This document shows positions 20,281 to 31,817 of a DNA stretch of 64,000 bases, piece by piece (positions within the stretch are counted from its first letter, which is position 1; each line of letters opens with the position of its first letter). The position numbers and the translations under genes are program-made. The stretch covers positions 5,470,267 through 5,534,266 of the forward strand of contig BFEA01000013.1 in NCBI GenBank assembly GCA_003427395.1. The letters are read 5' to 3'. The notes below the pieces were generated by a model. That model saw nothing but the letters and a program-made list of their open reading frames with translations. It did not search any database and was not told the DNA's origin. This stretch comes from Chara braunii (taxonomy: Eukaryota > Streptophyta > Charophyceae > Charales > Characeae).

Positions 20281-20400
20281 GGGGGTCGGGCCATTCCCCG
20301 CACACCTCGTGCGCCGCGCGGGAACGGTCGGGCCCGTGCGCCGGACGTAGGGAAACTCGCGCACGAGGTGCGCTTGCAAGTATGGTTCTATCCAGCAACA
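20054..20400. other. Homopolymer- and GC-rich block, doubtful assembly
   Basis: Contains two long G runs (about 20201-20223 and 20260-20285), each preceded by a T run. Also an inverted repeat GGTTTCGA/TCGAAACC (20071-20090), and perfect 12-bp arms CACCTCGTGCGC (20303-20314) and GCGCACGAGGTG (20359-20370). It follows the adapter junction directly, so the G runs may be sequencing or gap-filling error. Confidence 0.6.
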
Positions 20401-20892
20401 GCGAGACCAAGGTGTGGGAACATACCATGACACAGGGCTTAGGGGGGCAATGCACTTCACTTGTGAACGTTCCTTTGATGAAGCTCTGCGTTCCTCGCAT
20501 GCAGGTACTCATCATCCCCCAACCTGTCCGCTTCGTCTTCGGCCTCCAGCCCCAACTCCAAATCTCCTTTCGCCCACCTTAATCTTGCCAGCGTTCATCA
20601 TCAGCAGATGCAGCGAGTACCAGCTCTGATTTCCAATTGCATTGAGCCTCACTGCTCGTCACCTTGTGCATATACATTGAGAGATCACACGAAACCCACA
20701 CTGATGCAAAGCCCAGAAAAGCGCAGCTTAGGAATTCCAGCAAATTATCATATTAGACAGTTTTTTCCAGTCACCAAGCGCTCATCAGCGCAGAGTTCAA
20801 CAACCCAATTCGAACATCCTCATCTAAGGTAGGTGACTCTACTCTCTCTCATACTCTGCCTCACTCTCTCTCCCTGTCTCTTACTTGTTCAT

Positions 20893-20954
<62 letters not shown>

Positions 20955-20969
20955 CTCAAAGGTCTTGAC
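20401..20969. other. Unassigned, with (CT)n tract
   Basis: No gene recognised. A clean (CT)n run spans 20894-20953 and may belong to the transcribed part of the minus-strand LTR-H copy that follows. TAAGGTAGGTGA at about 20825 resembles a plus-strand splice donor. Confidence 0.5.
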
Positions 20970-21560
20970 TCTGAATACATCTGCTGCTACTCAGCCCTAT
21001 CTCCTACTACTAGCTGTGCGGCTATGGCCCGCCTTCCCTCTCAGCACAGCGCTGCCCAGCAGGGCTCTCTCGCATGCCACTCACAGATAGTGCACAGGCG
21101 CTTCAGCAGCACTTCCACACTTCTCACGAACTAGCAATCTGTCCGAAATGTGGCTGGCCAGTCCTTATATTGACTTGGACTGGGTCTGGACTCGTCCCAG
21201 CCTCTGGTTCCTTTGGCTCGACTTGGATCTGGTACCACATGCCCACAGCCTGTTTGCCTCAGAATGTCGAGGCCTGGTACCCTTACAACTTTCTCTTGGT
21301 GTGCTGCTGCTTAGGACTGTAAGTCACAACTTTCCATCTGTGGGATGTGCCCCTTTGTCTATGGGACATGACCTTTGCCTGTAGAACATGCCCTTTGACT
21401 TCGAGACATGACTTTTGCCTGTTGGTCGTGACCCTTGCCTGTGGACTATGACTTTTTCCCTTGGGATGTGACTGTTGACCGGGTACATGTTGGACTTTTG
21501 ATCGGGTACATGTTCTGAAACTGGCCGACGCGGCCTCCTTTAGCCTAAGGACTTGACCCT
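20970..21560 (-). mobile_element. LTR-H copy with 21-bp minisatellite
   Basis: Reverse-complement match to 11150-11780. The TATA-like TTATATTGA (21165-21173) lies between perfect arms CCAGTCC (21158-21164) and GGACTGG (21177-21183). Upstream in LTR sense, 21310-21515 holds about nine copies of a roughly 21-bp unit of the form CTGTGGGATGTGACCTTTGC. The ends are not defined. Confidence 0.6.
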
Positions 21561-22165
21561 GAGATTCAAATTTGGCGTGTGCATCGTGGAATGCCTTTCG
21601 GAAACCGGGTCCAGCAACACTTCCGTCCATTATGGCCAAGGGACCCTGGGACAACGACAACCGCTGTTTCGTGGCTTCCAGGTCCTCCTAAAGCATTCCG
21701 ATTCTCCAATTGCTTGCTTGCTTGTCTCAACCTTCGTGGATGCCTGGTGTCTTCCTGGACTTCTATTGCAGATCTGATCACACTGGAGATAGGCTGGAAG
21801 TCAGCATCCTCCTTTATGCCATCTGTTTCCCTCCTGCCTGTGTCCCTGCACCCTTCCATGCTCTGTTTACTTTTTTCCATCCACATAATCCCCTCATTCC
21901 TGTCATGTTCTGCCTGGTGTTGTCCCTCTTGATGCCAATTCTCATTTTTGAGACTCCTGCCCATGAATTGTGCTATATGCCCTTGCATCAGCCATTCCTT
22001 GTCGAGTGTTACCATATCCTCTAGATTTTGAGGGATGAATTCTTATGCCACATTTTTCCATTCTGACCTGATGCCTGCTTCCATTATTCGTTGTGCTTTG
22101 TCCCGTACTGCTTCCCAGTGAGCTCTCATTCATAGATTATAGATGATTTTATTACATTATTATCT
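21561..22165. other. Unassigned, one 150-codon open frame
   Basis: The minus strand has an open frame at 21566-22015 (starts MVTLDKEWLMQG), hydrophilic and rich in Arg, Glu and Gln. No family is recognised. It lies just upstream of LTR-H in the same orientation, so it could be the end of an element's interior, or chance. Confidence 0.3.
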
Positions 22166-22269
22166 AGGCTACCAGGCGGGCTGCCCGGGTCGCCCTGTTT
22201 TCTCGGGCGGCCCGACCGTGCAAGGACCAGGGAAGGTCCCAGCAGAGAAAAATAAAAATAAAAATAAAT
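22166..22269 (+). repeat. GC hairpin plus (AAAAT)n tail, copy 1
   Basis: AGGCTACCAG, then a GC-rich self-complementary stretch (GGGCTGCCCGGG and CGGGCGGCCCG) and an A-rich (AAAAT)n tail. The same layout occurs at 52777-52846. This would fit the 3' end of a short retroposon (SINE- or LINE-like). Confidence 0.5.
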
Positions 22270-22419
22270 CCAAAAACAAACTATGTTATGCAGAAAACTA
22301 AACTTAAAAACTTTTTCCTCAGGGTCACATCCAAATTCTTTACCAAATTGTAAATAAAAAATAAAATTGAAAAATAACTCTTATCTTTTTGCTTTTTTAT
22401 TTGTTTTTGGATTGTTTTG

Positions 22420-22505
22420 TGCGCGGAATGAGCCCTCACAGGACCTTTATCAGACATGCACATATTCTAGGCTGATGCCTTCAGCAAGCCCCATGGCCAC
22501 AGTGG
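22420..22505 (+). mobile_element. LTR-G fragment, left of G5
   Basis: TGCGCGGAATGAGCCCTCAC and on to CAGCAAGCCCCATG match the first ~85 bases of the LTR starting at 26117. The rest of the left LTR and its primer site are missing, so a deletion joined LTR start to gag. Confidence 0.75.
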
Positions 22506-22519
22506 CCATTTGTAGTGAC

Positions 22520-23420
22520 CACTGACTGTTGCTTCTTCATCTTCAAATCCAGCGGCTGGAGCTACACCACAACCGCCACCTGCCCCACCAGCGGGACAGC
22601 AACAGCCTTGGTACCCCAAGACCCCATTGAAACCCCTCTCAACCTTCTCATGGGATAAGAAGGATGATGCTCTCGACACTTGGTTGAGAACCGTGCCAAT
22701 GTGGGTGAGGGCGAAGAGGACGTTGGTAGAGGAGGAAGTGATAATTGCCGCCTCCTATTTGGAGGGTTCGGCATCTCAATATATGCCTGATGTGGGTTGT
22801 GCCTCAAAGGGTTTCGTTCAGGGACATGGGTGATTGGGCTAAGACCCATACCCTAGAGAGCTATGCATTTGGTGGAAGCGCGATGGCACAACCCACATCA
22901 GGCTTAGATTGCCACTGATGGGTTGCCGAAACTTAATGCTAGAAAGTAAAGTACAAGTCTGTGCGCGAACTCACCACTGTTGTAGAACGTTTGATTGTCG
23001 TCCCCGGGTACGATATGATCCGCAGGTCTTGTTGACCATGTTCTTGTGGTGTCTTCCCACAGACATCAAGAATTTATTAGCCAGTGAGGCTGATTGGAGT
23101 ATCACATCTTGAGACCTTTAGTAAGAAGGCTCTAGACTTGAAGGCCACACTAGGAGGTGCTTAACAACTCCTTACGGATGGAAGAAAGAAGAAGAGTCCA
23201 CACGAGTGGAAGAAGAAGGGGAGTCGATTGATGATGGTTGAGGCCGATGGTACTCGGACCGAGATTGAGGACTTCTCAGGTCTTGTGGACGGTTCAAAGT
23301 TAGACAGTGAGGATAATGCTGAGGGTAGCAACCTCATTGCGTTGGTAAAAGCTAAGGCAGGTGTCCGCAGCAAGGGAGGTCAACAAAGGAGGGAGGGGCA
23401 AACCCCGAACCCAAACAAGA
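22520..23420 (+). pseudogene. G5 gag, broken
   Basis: Plus-strand gag. After a Pro/Gln-rich lead (GQQQPWYPKTPLKPL) comes STFSWDKKDDALDTWLRTVP and then RTLVEEEVIIAASYLEGSAS, the start of a gypsy gag core. Frames shift at about 22800; later pieces include EEEDFSGL-like acidic sequence at 23228-23420 (MMMVEADGTRTEIEDFSGL) and a basic SKGGQQRREGQTPN tail. No zinc knuckle is reached before the sequence passes into unassigned DNA. Inactive. Confidence 0.6.
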
Positions 23421-24960
23421 TAGCGGTTTGGGTTAGAGCAGGTTTGGATCAAGATGTGTGGCGGTGTCGAGCGTATCGGCTCCCGCCTTTTTGCAAAGCG
23501 TGGGAGCCCTCCTGGCCATGTCACGCATGAGTAAACATAACATAACCAAGAGACAACTCTGGAATGACGCAAGATAACCTTGTGAACCGCCAAGGCGGAC
23601 GTGGTCGCGTCGTCCCTTCGCCGCTCTAGCCGGGTGCGCCAGCTATACTTCCCGCAGTCCCCTACGATAGGATAGGTTCGCGAGGGGCACATCTTGCCTT
23701 CCCTAAGGGGTTGTCACCACCCTTAGGGGTGTATTTTTACCGAGCTAGTGACCCATATGCGAAAGTTTTTAGATGCAATCGCAGAGGTAGATCAACCGGG
23801 GGTGTTTGCTCGTTCGTTGTAGTATAGATACACTTGGTTAATGCCAAGCGGACCCGAGCGTCGTCCGTCCCTTAGGGCGCTGATCTCCTAAGTACGAAGC
23901 GGACGTCGGTCGACTAGGACGGTCTCAACCAAGCGTGAAACCCATACTATCCTAGTCCCTTTAGACACCAATCAAAAAAAAGTTATAACAACCATATATA
24001 ATTACATCAATGGAGTCTACCATAGTTGACGAGAATATACCCAAATTGAAATGACAACTAAAAGAATTTGAAACATCATACGGTACATCCAATAACACAA
24101 GATCGAAATAAAATCCAACCTCCCCGAGTTGAACTCCACAAAAATCATACAGCCGCCAATGAGGAGTTGGCTTTGGACAATAACATAGATGCAGCCGACA
24201 AGGTAGTCATACTGCCCCTGTTTTGACTTGATGAGATGTGCTGCCAAAGGCATTCATTCCATCCTACCGCCGACCTAAGATTAGGCACGCATACAATCTT
24301 CTTCATACGTTCCTAATCTTTTTGGATGACAAGCTGCTTTGCGGATAATTCTTGATCAGGTGCATTGCTTGAACTATTGCATGCCTCTCTCTTTAGGAAG
24401 TGGTTTAAGGTACTCCTCCTCCTCGTCCGAGCACAAGACTCGGATCTCAGAAGTCGGGCCGTCTCCACCAAATCGGCAGAAGACCCCCCTGTAGAAAGAT
24501 CCACTCTGGGTTGATAACAGGGTCGGCTCCTAAAGCAACGAACCCCCGCCCCAGATGCTTCCCAGAGAAAGAGAATGTGTCCACTGCTAGTAACTTTCAA
24601 TTATTCTCATTTCTTCGAAGTTAAGGGTAACTTAATCAAAGAAAGTCGGAGGAGATAAAAAATGAGAACCATTTGGACAGGTAGAGGTAGATAAGGTCAT
24701 TCAGGATAGAAAGGATCATTCCTCGGGAGAAGACTAATTCTTTATTTTCACCCTCATTATATTCACAAGTTTTCGTTCACGACACCCGTTGAAATTATTC
24801 ACTTCAAAATTCAAGTACTTTTGTCATGCAGGCATGTGAAACATAGAAAAAGGACAATTATTTTCTTCATTTCCAATAAGCACAATCAATCTCCTTTGCG
24901 ACCATCCTTCTACCTACCTACACAACACGCAAAGAAAACAAGTTCAAGAGAAAACCAGTG
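23421..24960. other. 1.5 kb of unassigned DNA replacing G5 protease-RT
   Basis: Lies where gag end, protease, RT and RNase H of G5 should be. It is AT-richer and different in style from both flanks, with no gypsy motif on either strand. It could be an inserted element of another class or the product of a deletion and fill-in. No terminal repeats or target duplication were found. Confidence 0.4.
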
Positions 24961-24984
24961 CAATCCCATACACAAGAGATTTTG

Positions 24985-26078
24985 CGTATCTTGTTTTTAG
25001 GTGAGTGCCATGACGCAATAGGACATTTCGGCTACAAGAAGACTAGTACTAACTTGGTACAACAATTCTGGTGGCCTAACATGCTTGACGATGCGATGAC
25101 CTACGTTGGACTTGTCAAGTCTGTCAGCGGGACAAGCCGCGGACTCAAGCCCCTCTTGGGTTACTAAAGCCTTTACCCATTCCTGCTGGTCCGGGCAGAG
25201 TGTTTCCATGGACTTCATGGATACCCTCGTGACCAGCAAGAGTGGCAAGAGGCAAATCTTCATCATAGTTGATAGGTTCACCAAGTACGCTAGACTAATC
25301 GCCATGCCAGAGACTGGCAGGACTGAGCACGCCATCAAGCTATTCATGGATAATTGGACGTCATCAAGCTATTAATGGATAATTGGGTGCATGACTGCGG
25401 TCTGCCAAAGACAATTGTTAGTGATAGAGATGTCCGATTCACTATCGAGATGTGGAAAAAGACTGCTGAAGCGATGGGCAGCCAGCTCCAAATGACTTTT
25501 GGGAATCATCCCGAAGCCAATGGGCACAGGCTGAACAGATAAACTGCGTGGTGCAACATCTACTGAGGCATTATATCAAGCCCAACCAGGATCACTAGGA
25601 TGAGAAGTTACCTCTCATCGCCAGTCTGTACAACAATGCTGTACATAGCACCACCGATGTCAGTCCTAATCAGGTGCATCTGGGGTGGAAGTCTTTAGAC
25701 ATTGTGGGTAGTGATTTGGATGGTCCCTCGTACGTGATTCGAATCCCTGGTCACCTACGTACTTACCCTATGTTTCATGCCTCAAAGCTTGCACCTTTCG
25801 TTGAGACACAGCAATTCCCATCAAGGAGATCAATGCTGCCCCCAACCATGGATGGTCAAGTGGACGTCGATGATATCTTGGAACACAGAGATATGCCTGT
25901 TCCCAAGCCAGCTCGGCGAGGAAGACCGCCTAAACCTATGAGAGAGTACAGGGTACGGTTCAGGCATCGCACGGATCCTAAAGAAGATCGATGGTTCACA
26001 AGAGAGGAACTTGTCAAGACAGCTCCTCAGATTGTGGCCAATTACGAGCGAAGATTGAAGGGGAAAGCACCAGCTTGA
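24985..26078 (+). pseudogene. G5 integrase with chromodomain and AT-hook
   Basis: Plus strand, three frame blocks. 24985-25167: GECHDAIGHFGYKKTSTNLV, the His part of the zinc domain. 25200-25375: SMDFMDTLVTSKSGKRQIFI and VDRFTKYARL, with the first core Asp. 25354-25542: GLPKTIVSDRDVRF with the second Asp, then HPEANGH; a short duplication TGGATAATTGG (25345 and 25376) interrupts the core. 25674-26078: SYVIRIPGHLRTYPMFHASK, DVDDILEHRD, then PKPARRGRPPKP and EYRVRFRHRTDPKEDRWFTR, a chromodomain-like tail with an AT-hook core (RGRP) inside it. Ends with a stop 40 bases before the polypurine tract. Confidence 0.8.
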
Positions 26079-26103
26079 AGCATCTCAATGGACTTTCGAA
26101 GCT

Positions 26104-26116
26104 AAGGGGGACGGAA
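26104..26116 (+). other. G5 polypurine tract
   Basis: AAGGGGGACGGAA immediately before the LTR start TGCGAGGAATG, the expected primer for plus-strand DNA synthesis. Confidence 0.7.
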
Positions 26117-26800
26117 TGCGAGGAATGAGCCCTCACAGGGCCCTCATCAGATATGCACATGTTCTGGGCTGAGGCCCTCAGCAAGCCCCATGCCGCCCTA
26201 AGTGAAGTCGGGCCCGAATATTCACCAGAGGCCAAAATTTGACATTTTCCATTTGTGGGTACTCAGGCAGTTGCAGTACTCCAGTTGGTTGAGAGGAAAC
26301 GTGAGCCTCCCTGTGCTGCGTCATACAGTTGGGCCCAGGCCTCGGAAGTTGCGCCTGGGCTTACACGCACACAATGCAAGGCAGACACATCACAAATTGG
26401 CTACTTGCCTACGAAAAAGCAGCATTGTCAACGGACATACCCTGGGTCCTGTGCAAGTGCAGCAAATGGCCCAAGTCTGGAAACAGTGGTCGTGCCCAAC
26501 TGTAAAGGGCCCAGGCCCTCAACTGCATAGCTGAGCCTGGGCGCAGGCACTTGGGCCTGACCAGACGCTACTGGAAGCTTCCCAGCCAGGCCACACACAG
26601 CCAAACAGAGGCTGCCACTTCCATATAGGGAAGGAGGCAGCCAGGGTCAGGCATGCTGGCCCATGCAGGCAATGCGGTCACGCTGCTGCGTTGCTGCGTG
26701 AGACGCTGCATGCTGCGTTAGTGGCCAGGGCGCGTGTGGGGTGAGGTGAGAGGGGCACTGCTGGGCAGCGGAGAGCAAGCAGCCATAGCCAGGCTGATGG
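26117..26800 (+). mobile_element. G5 3' LTR (LTR-G)
   Basis: Begins TGCGAGGAATGAGCC after the polypurine tract. Shares its first 85 bases with 22420-22505 and later parts with the minus-strand copies at 14330-14745 and 48940-49345. The TATA-like CCATATAGG (26621-26629) lies between perfect arms GGCTGCC (26610-26616) and GGCAGCC (26636-26642). The 3' end is not determined and may lie up to about 27180. Confidence 0.75.
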
Positions 26801-27302
26801 GCGGTAGGGGGTAAAAGGGCAATCAGTGGTCTTCAGGAAGGAGGCGAGTGTGGGTGGCCATGGTCTGATGAGGGGAGACAAAATACGTACGTGGTGCATG
26901 AGGGAGGTCGGCTATGGTGTTGACGTCATGTACATTGGTCTTTGAAGTTGAAGTGAGCCTGTTACGTGAATGCCGATGTAGGTAGGATAGGCAAGTAGTG
27001 TAGACTGGGCGCTGGGCGCCAGACAGAGAGGAGCGAGATCGGACACTGTGTTGGTGTGGCCTGAGGGCTTGGACATTGGCTCGTGACTTCATTGTATTGC
27101 TCTTATTTGGATGGATTCTCGGTGCATTTGTGCCCTCTGCTTGTACACGACTACTTGGACATCTGTGTGATTTCGCAACATGGCTTTCTGTTTATCGTTT
27201 CCGCACATATTCCTTGCTTATGTAATAGATTAATAATGATATAAATAATAATCATATAAAATGTCATTGATATATATATATATATTGACGATATATACTC
27301 TT
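26801..27302. other. Unassigned, possibly rest of LTR-G
   Basis: No coding region recognised. May contain R and U5 of the LTR. Ends in a (TA)n run at 27271-27285. Confidence 0.4.
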
Positions 27303-27450
27303 TTAGTTTGTAGCGATGTGACAATATATATAAGTTGGTGAAACTTCGACAAAACAGTTTGTCACAGCCCCGCGTTTGTTGTCCTCTTCTCTCTCTCTGC
27401 CTGCGGTTTACCGGGCAGTTCTGTTTGTGACGATATATATATATAAACAA
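27303..27450 (+). repeat. Third copy of hammerhead-like repeat
   Basis: GTTGGTGAAACTTCGACAAA, CAGTTTGTCACAGCCCCGCG and CGGTTTACCGGGCAGTTCTG match 13863-14092. The stem changes from GTCGG/CCGAC to GTTGG/TCGAC, keeping most pairs with one G-U. Flanked on both sides by GTGACRATATATATA, so it is one full unit of the tandem repeat. Confidence 0.75.
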
Positions 27451-28373
27451 ATGACTGGGTAAGCCGATGAGTCTGCAAGCTGGGGTTTTATGGTTCCAAA
27501 GCATTGGGCTGCCTGCCCTTCCCGTGTCACTATAGGTACATGTACTTGGGATTTCTGGTTTGGACCTTTTCTGCAGACATTGTAGCAATAGAGTACCATC
27601 AAGAGAGACTGCTTTCGGTAATCGGTTCTTAGATAGCTTCCTTTTTTTTTTTTTCTTTTTTTTTTTTGAAGTCCAGGGTGTTGTAGAGGCCAGTTGCTAG
27701 GCGCACATTGATCGTCGGACGCGGTCAGCCATGGTCGCTCTGAGGAGGCGGGGCCACCATCCCATCCTCACGTCAATAGACTCAATGCTCCTAGCGCATC
27801 CCCTATCCCTACTTTCCTACCTCAGTGTGACCAGCACTCAGGACCATCACCCTACGTCGAGGGGATGGTGATTTTGTAGGTCATTTTGTAGGCCTTTTTT
27901 CAGTCTTTTTACTTTTGTTTCTTGTTTTTTTGGTTGGCCATCTTACTCTTAGGGCTTACAGAGACCTTTGGCTACAGGGGAGTGGCTCCACCTGACAGAG
28001 AAGGATTGGAGACCTTGCGGCCCCTGAATCTGGAACTCTTTGTATCTTGTGTATATTGCCTTGGATTCCGGGCCCTAATTATAAAAGATTTTGGTTTAAA
28101 AAAAAAAAAGCAAGAAATGACTATTGGAATATTGTATATTTTCTGTTTCCTAATTGTATGCTTGCACCTGGCTCTCAGATCACCCACATGGATGTGTTCT
28201 TCAAACGTTGGTTGCCAACCGGATTGCCAACCGGATGTCCGGATCTCCATCCAGACAGTCCACATCTGGATGTACGCGTCCGACGTCCGGTTAGACCCCT
28301 TCTTTAAAAAAATTGAATTTTTTTTCTGGGCTCCCCAGGCCATTTTCCAGGGCCTGGGGGCCCCCGTAAAATT
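27451..28373. other. No recognised gene
   Basis: Contains a T-rich run at 27641-27667 and a near-tandem GGATTGCCAACCGGAT at about 28215-28240. The longest open frame (27922-28683, plus) has no recognisable domain and runs into the duplicated G6 block, so it is probably chance. Confidence 0.4.
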
Positions 28374-29780
28374 GTTGCTGTGTTTTTTGTCGAGCGGGCG
28401 GCCCAAATGGACCAGCCCTGAAGGACCTGAACTTCCTGTGGTGAATTCCCCTCTGGCTCCGAGGAAGGCTTCTCGCGGCTGGGGGAGTGTTCAGTTTCAG
28501 TTTTTGAGCTTACGTGTCGCTGAAGCTCCTTCGCCACTCTGCCTCTGCCCGCTGAATGAGGTCGCCATTGCTGGAATGAGGTTGCCATCGCCCATGAGGC
28601 CATCAGCGCCGTGCCAAGGAGGCAGCTGCTATTTTTTTTTCCCCCAGATCATTCAGTCATCCAGACACATAATCTTCGGCTAGGACATGGAAAGATACAC
28701 CGTCATATTTTTTGTCGTTTGTGCATGTGGAGAGTAGTACAGTGAGGCCCAATGTCACGGTAATCAGCGGTATGGTTTCACTCAAAACACAAGAAACTGT
28801 CTTGAAAGATATGCAATTGGACACTCGCCACTGGGGGCACTGACAGTACCGTCATCAGTGACAATAGGGGAATAAGAGGGTGGACTATCATCAAACAGAG
28901 GAGAAGCAGGGGTCAGTTGAGCAGTGGTCTCAGAAGAGGGTGGAGCAGAGTGAGGGATACAAGGGAGGGTAGAAGTGGAGCAGGATGAATCTGGTGAAGG
29001 ATGGTGATCATCGCAAAATCTGATGCATCAGTGGTAAGAAGAGAAAGAACCCCCCCCCCTCCCCCCCCCACTTCCTGTTGCTGTGTTGTTTGTCGAGCGG
29101 GCGGCCCAAACGGACCAGCCCTGAAGGACCTGAACTTCCTGCGCTGAATTCCCCTCTGACCCCGAGGAATGCTTCTCGCGGCTGGGGGAGTGTTCAGTTT
29201 CAGTTTCTGAACTTGGAGGCACGCGTCGCTGAATCTCCTTCGCCACTCTGCCTCTGCCCGCTGAATGATGTCGCCATTGCTGGAATGAGGTTGCCATCGC
29301 CCATGAGGCCATCAGCGTCGTGCGAAGGAGGCAGCCTCCATATTTTTTTTCCCCAGATCATCCAGGCGTCCAGACAAAATAATTGTCGGCTAGGACATGG
29401 AAAGATACACCGCCATATTTTTTGTCGTTTGTGCGTAGTACAGACAAGGCCCAATGTCGCGTTCATCAGCGGTATGGTTTCACTCAAAACACAAGAAACT
29501 GTCTTGAAAAATATGCAACGGGACACTCACCACTGGGGGCACTGACAGTACCATCATCAGTGACAATAGAGGAATAAAAGGGTGGACTATCTTCAAACAG
29601 AGGAGAAGCAGGGGCCAGTTGAGCAGTGGTCTCAGAAGAGGGTATAGTGGAGTGAGGGATACAAGGGAGGGTAGAAGTGGAGCAGCCGGGGGTTGTAAAA
29701 GGAGCAGGATGAATCTGGCGAACGATGGTGCTGATTGCAAAATCTGATGCATCGATGGTAAGAAGAGAAAGAACCACCCC
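28374..29780 (-). repeat. ~0.7-kb tandem duplication inside G6
   Basis: Two direct copies, 28374-29060 and 29077-29780, offset by about 703 bp and still very similar. Each contains the RNase H remnant of G6 on the minus strand. A C-rich run (29050-29069) marks the junction. The right copy holds an extra CAGCCGGGGGTTG segment. Confidence 0.85.
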
Positions 29781-31060
29781 CCCTAAAAAAAATAAAAAAT
29801 AAAAAATAAAAAATAAAAAATAGAAATAGAAAAGATGGGCACTCGAGATTGGGTCAATGCGAGACTGGAGTGGAAGTGACTACGGTGCGGAGCGCATCAC
29901 TTGAAGTTTACATGAGTACTGCACATAATACTTGGCCAAGCCAAGGAAACTATGCAGTGCAGTAACAAAGGTGGGAGAGGGCCATTCCGAGACGGAAGTT
30001 ATCTTCAAGTCGTCCATGTGGAAGCTGCTCGAAGACCTAGTGCCCGAGGAAGTCGACTCGGGTTGAGCGAAGCAGTAATTTGATAACTTCAGAACCCATG
30101 GGTGCGTAGGTGGTGGACCTTCCTTAGATGGGACAAATGCTTCTCGAGGGTAGAATTGTGGATGAGAATATCGTCAAGGTAGATTAGGAGACATATCTCT
30201 AGGAGGTCGTGAAAGATCGCGTTCATTCAGGTCGTGGAGAATCCCTGGGTGCGTAGGCGGTGGGACCTCACTTAGATGGGACAGGTGCTTCTCAAGGGTA
30301 CAACTCTGGATGGGGATATCATGGTGGTAGACTAAAATACAAATGTCTACAAGGTCGTGAAAGATTGTGTTCATGGCGGCCTGGAAGGTAGCAGGGACAT
30401 TGGCGATGCTGAAGGGCACCACCTTGAACTCAAAAAGACCAAATTGAAACTGAAAAGGGGTCTTGTGCTGGGACACATTGGCTGTGTGGATCTGGTGACA
30501 GTCGCTACAGATCAATCTTCGTGAACATGTGATGACCGGCAAGGCAGTCAAATAGCTCATTGATGCAAGGCATGGAATATATTTTTATGAATGTGCAGCG
30601 GTCGAGGCCACGGTAGTCAATCCAGAGTCAAAGGGTGTCGTCTACATTGCGGTATTCATGAAGAAGGTCACGAACTGCAGGCTCCAAGAAGGATGTGTGG
30701 CTATCGGACTCGTTGGCATCTGCCTGCTCACGACCAAGATGTGGAAAGGTGGTAGAAGTAGAGGCAATGAAAGGACTCCATGACATTGAAGGTCCACTGG
30801 TCGTGGAACCGAGGTGCCTTGCTGATGCTTCGTGGCATGTCAAGGGCAGGGGGAAGGGAAGATCGGATGCCACACGATCGATGATAGTGGTGCACCCATT
30901 ACCGAGAGTAACCGTGGAGTAATGGTGAGCCTCGTTTATACCAGGAGGATGAACAAAGTCATTAGCAGAGGCAAAATCCCAAAATGCTTGATGTCCCATA
31001 GTGTTAAACCCTAAATGAATGGGGATGACAAGGAGATGTGGTTAGTGTAGTGGGATCTCT
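29484..31060 (-). pseudogene. G6 pol (RT-RNase H), heavily decayed
   Basis: Minus-strand remains. The RT start at about 30640 and below reads LWIDYRGLD and SMPCINELFD. RT core at 30174-30560: FQFGLFEFKVVPF and IANVPATFQAAMN, then VYHHDI where the YXDD catalytic box should be (second position and first Asp lost). RNase H at 29484-29777: LLTIDASDFAISTIVRQ and PVAYFSRQFL. The 30628-30999 frame is the linker before the RT. Cannot be active. Resembles G8 in its RNase H. Confidence 0.75.
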
Positions 31061-31817
31061 GATTCACAGGGGACATGGTGACCTTTGGCAGATCGTGACA
31101 CACTTAAGGTCTAGAAAGTTATGCTATCCTTCTTTGCCACAATTAGAATGCTGAAATGAGCCATGCAAAGAGTGCGGTGAGTCGGGAGTCGAGGAGAACA
31201 AGGTGTACTGGAAGGAGTAGAGGGTGAGGGTAAATCTGAATTAAGCTACACAAGTAACGTGGGACAAAAAGGCTAGAGAGAGTCCCGAAGAAGAGTAGCA
31301 GTTGGCTCAAAGGACGAGGCATGAGCTGGTATGCCTGGTACAGAATGAGTGTCGAAGGAGCTGCACATAGGAGCCAGCTGGCTGCAGGGGGGAGGCATGG
31401 GCAGGATATTGCTTAGTGGCTGTTGGATATAAATTTTATGCATTGCATCCATCTAGGGGCGTTGAGGGGATGTGTGGCGTTGAAGGCGGTAGTGTAAGCA
31501 AATGCCTCGAGTGCTAGTAGGGTAGCTCGATCAGAGTGAGTCTATTGGCCCTGTGGAATGACGAAGTCTATGGGAAAAGGTAGTTGTGAAACCGTGAAGT
31601 GGAGCGTAGAGTAGATGAGCGTAGAGTAGATGGCAAAGTGTGGCCACCAAGAAACATAGAAAGAGTCAAGATGAGACGGCCCTCACTATAGAGAGAGTGG
31701 TCAACCATGGCGGCTAGAGGCAGTCCCTACATTTGGGTCACTCGTCTCCATCAGCATTCCGTCTCGAACAGACCCTCAGAGGACTTCAATGTCTGATTGG
31801 CTAGCGCATTGAGGCGT
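31061..31817. other. No recognised feature
   Basis: Probably more of decayed G6 on the minus strand from its position, but no motif could be read. Confidence 0.35.

Noticed and set aside
19583-20582. Several open frames of 100-180 codons on both strands
   Set aside because: They consist of CT, GA and G runs and read through the adapter palindrome, giving the peptide SYTHLDVYKRQ typical of this contamination.
24017-24253. Hydrophobic minus-strand frame as an organelle-derived membrane protein
   Set aside because: Hydrophobic but no recognisable family motif; codon content fits AT-rich chance.
27922-28683. 253-codon open frame on the plus strand
   Set aside because: No domain is recognisable and its second half overlaps, antisense, the duplicated G6 remnant; the length is explained by chance in a repeat.
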